The notes under the pieces: model-generated
The model's database searches: none
What the model was told of the DNA's origin: nothing
The model's input: only the letters and a program-made list of their open reading frames with translations
In this document: in pieces, positions 16,312 to 17,124 of the stretch
How positions within the stretch are numbered: the stretch's first letter is position 1
Layout: each line of letters opens with the position of its first letter
Assembly (NCBI GenBank): GCA_018609935.1
Contig: JAHENH010000020.1
Coordinates: 1-17,124 of the forward strand
Reading direction: 5' to 3'
Origin: Halobacteriales archaeon
Lineage (GTDB): Archaea > Halobacteriota > Halobacteria > Halorutilales > JAHENH01
DNA: 17,124 nt
Made by a program: the position numbers and the translations under genes

Positions 16312-16767
16312 ATGTCTGATATATCTGATAGTAGTGATTTGTTGATTGAGGATGCTCTACATTTGACTTTAGATTTTGATTTTGAAGATACTATAGATAG
16401 GGTTCAACTTGAACATGAAATTGTAGGGTTTGAGACCGTTAAGGTCACTAGGCTTGATCAAATGGTTGGAGGAATGCTAGGGAAAGATGTTAACAGAACA
16501 GCTTTGATTGTTGTATGTCATGCTGAAATAGCATATAAGGCATTAAATATTGATCCTAGACTTGCAGGTCTTCTACCTTGTACAACAATTGTTTATGAAG
16601 ATGATGAAGAAGCTGTCCATGTTCATCATGTTTCAGTAACTAAAGCTATGAAAGAACTTGGGTTTGTTCCTGAGGAGAAAGACTCTTTAAATGAACTTAT
16701 CGAGCTTACTGGCGAGAAAATGAATAAAGTTTGGGAAAATTTAAGAACATATAATAAAAATGAATGA
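16312..16767 (+). CDS. DUF302-family protein
   Basis: A 151-aa soluble protein of the DUF302 fold, common in haloarchaea and sulfur-oxidising bacteria. Characteristic parts are the opening LDFDFEDTIDRVQLEHEIVG, the Cys-His pair C69-H70 (VVCHAEIAYKAL), then DPRLAGLLPC (C90), TTIVYEDDEEAVHVHHV with a His cluster, and a helical end. The Cys and His residues could bind metal or haem-like ligands, but no biochemical role is established. It is monocistronic with a TATA-like box close to the ATG and begins about 200 bases after the CBS-MaoC gene. No frameshift or odd residue is seen. Confidence 0.86.
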   Translation: MSDISDSSDLLIEDALHLTLDFDFEDTIDRVQLEHEIVGFETVKVTRLDQMVGGMLGKDVNRTALIVVCHAEIAYKALNIDPRLAGLLPCTTIVYEDDEEAVHVHHVSVTKAMKELGFVPEEKDSLNELIELTGEKMNKVWENLRTYNKNE

Positions 16768-16890
16768 CTAAGGTATTCTAGTTTCTTATTATTTTAGAAT
16801 TTTAGATATTTATATATTTTTTATTTGATATTTATTTTCCTAGCAAAGAATATATAAATATACGATTCTTTTAGAATATAATATATAAAT

Positions 16891-17124
16891 ATGAAGGACT
16901 TATCTATTTTCGGAGAAAAGAATAAAGAAATTAATATATTATCTTTTTTAGAAAATAACAGAAAACAGACAGAAATAAATAACATCATTAAAAAAGAAAC
17001 CGAGTATAATATTTTATCCAATTATGAAAAAAAACCTTTAAAATCAATAAAAAATTTAAAAGTTGATATATGGATAATCGATAAAGGTTTTTTCCAAAAA
17101 AACAAAAACTTATTTAAAGAAAAG
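16891..17124 (+). CDS. Probable signal-transduction protein, N-terminal fragment
   Basis: A frame from ATG 16891 stays open to the window end (78 codons, no stop). It begins MKDLSIFGEKNKEINILSFL, has a helical Lys/Asn-rich middle, and then VDIWIIDKGFFQKNKNLF. The last block resembles the degenerate receiver-like pattern (xDLxIxDxxxFxRHRxxL) that opens many haloarchaeal sensor and bacterio-opsin-activator-type proteins, with a hydrophobic strand then Asp. That is inference from a short stretch; the domains that would decide it lie outside the window. TATA-like boxes at 16847-16857 and 16877-16888 precede the ATG. The opposite-strand frame at 17021-16821 has low-complexity content and is a weaker candidate. 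Confidence 0.5.
   Translation, partial: MKDLSIFGEKNKEINILSFLENNRKQTEINNIIKKETEYNILSNYEKKPLKSIKNLKVDIWIIDKGFFQKNKNLFKEK

Noticed and set aside
16821..17021. 66-aa minus-strand frame, Phe/Ile/Ser-rich
   Set aside because: The plus-strand frame from 16891 is open to the window end, has promoter-like boxes and a better composition.

Overview
The window looks like chromosomal DNA of an unusually AT-rich relative of the haloarchaea (Halobacteria or a neighbouring lineage). G+C is well under one third by eye, yet nearly every recognisable protein belongs to a typically haloarchaeal family: the RdfA cell-shape factor beside the archaea-specific SMC-related protein, a PGF-CTERM surface protein, a PAS histidine kinase with the LRHDIRND box, a DUF302 protein, a TraB-family membrane protein, and a methyltransferase with the FDEWAFEGRDKDMEKRHWHTAK-type N-terminus. 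Many genes have a TATA-like box about 24-36 bases before the start codon and almost no leader, as expected for leaderless archaeal transcripts. Lysine is abundant, unlike the acidic, lysine-poor proteome usual in salt-in haloarchaea.

Layout. 1-1430: the C-terminal tail of an ABC-2 (NosY-like) permease, then, on the minus strand, a CorA magnesium transporter preceded by an overlapping 55-aa membrane protein. 1590-4516: isocitrate dehydrogenase with an NAD-type cofactor signature, flanked by two decayed secreted or surface protein genes. 4656-6644 (minus): an intact PGF-CTERM surface protein and a PAS/histidine kinase gene split by one frameshift in a six-base homopolymer. 6788-9710: a class I methyltransferase, a small winged-helix protein, a protein with class I terpene synthase motifs, and an orphan 119-aa protein. 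9734-12260 (minus): rdfA and the SMC-related protein with a central zinc hook. 12567-12875 (minus): a small protein with a possible winged helix. 13263-17124: a TraB-family membrane protein, a CBS-MaoC fusion, a DUF302 protein, and the start of a probable sensor protein that runs off the end.

The genes are mostly monocistronic, often divergent or convergent, with long AT-rich spacers. Three broken genes in 17 kb, plus two copies of a decayed 52-53 bp element (3580-3632 and 16167-16218), suggest a lineage under AT mutation pressure and active gene decay, or partly an assembly with homopolymer errors. I see no tRNA, rRNA, CRISPR array or intact transposase. The most interesting points are the NAD-type signature in isocitrate dehydrogenase, the terpene synthase-like protein, the RdfA/SMC-like pair with its degenerate Walker motifs, and the CBS-MaoC fusion.
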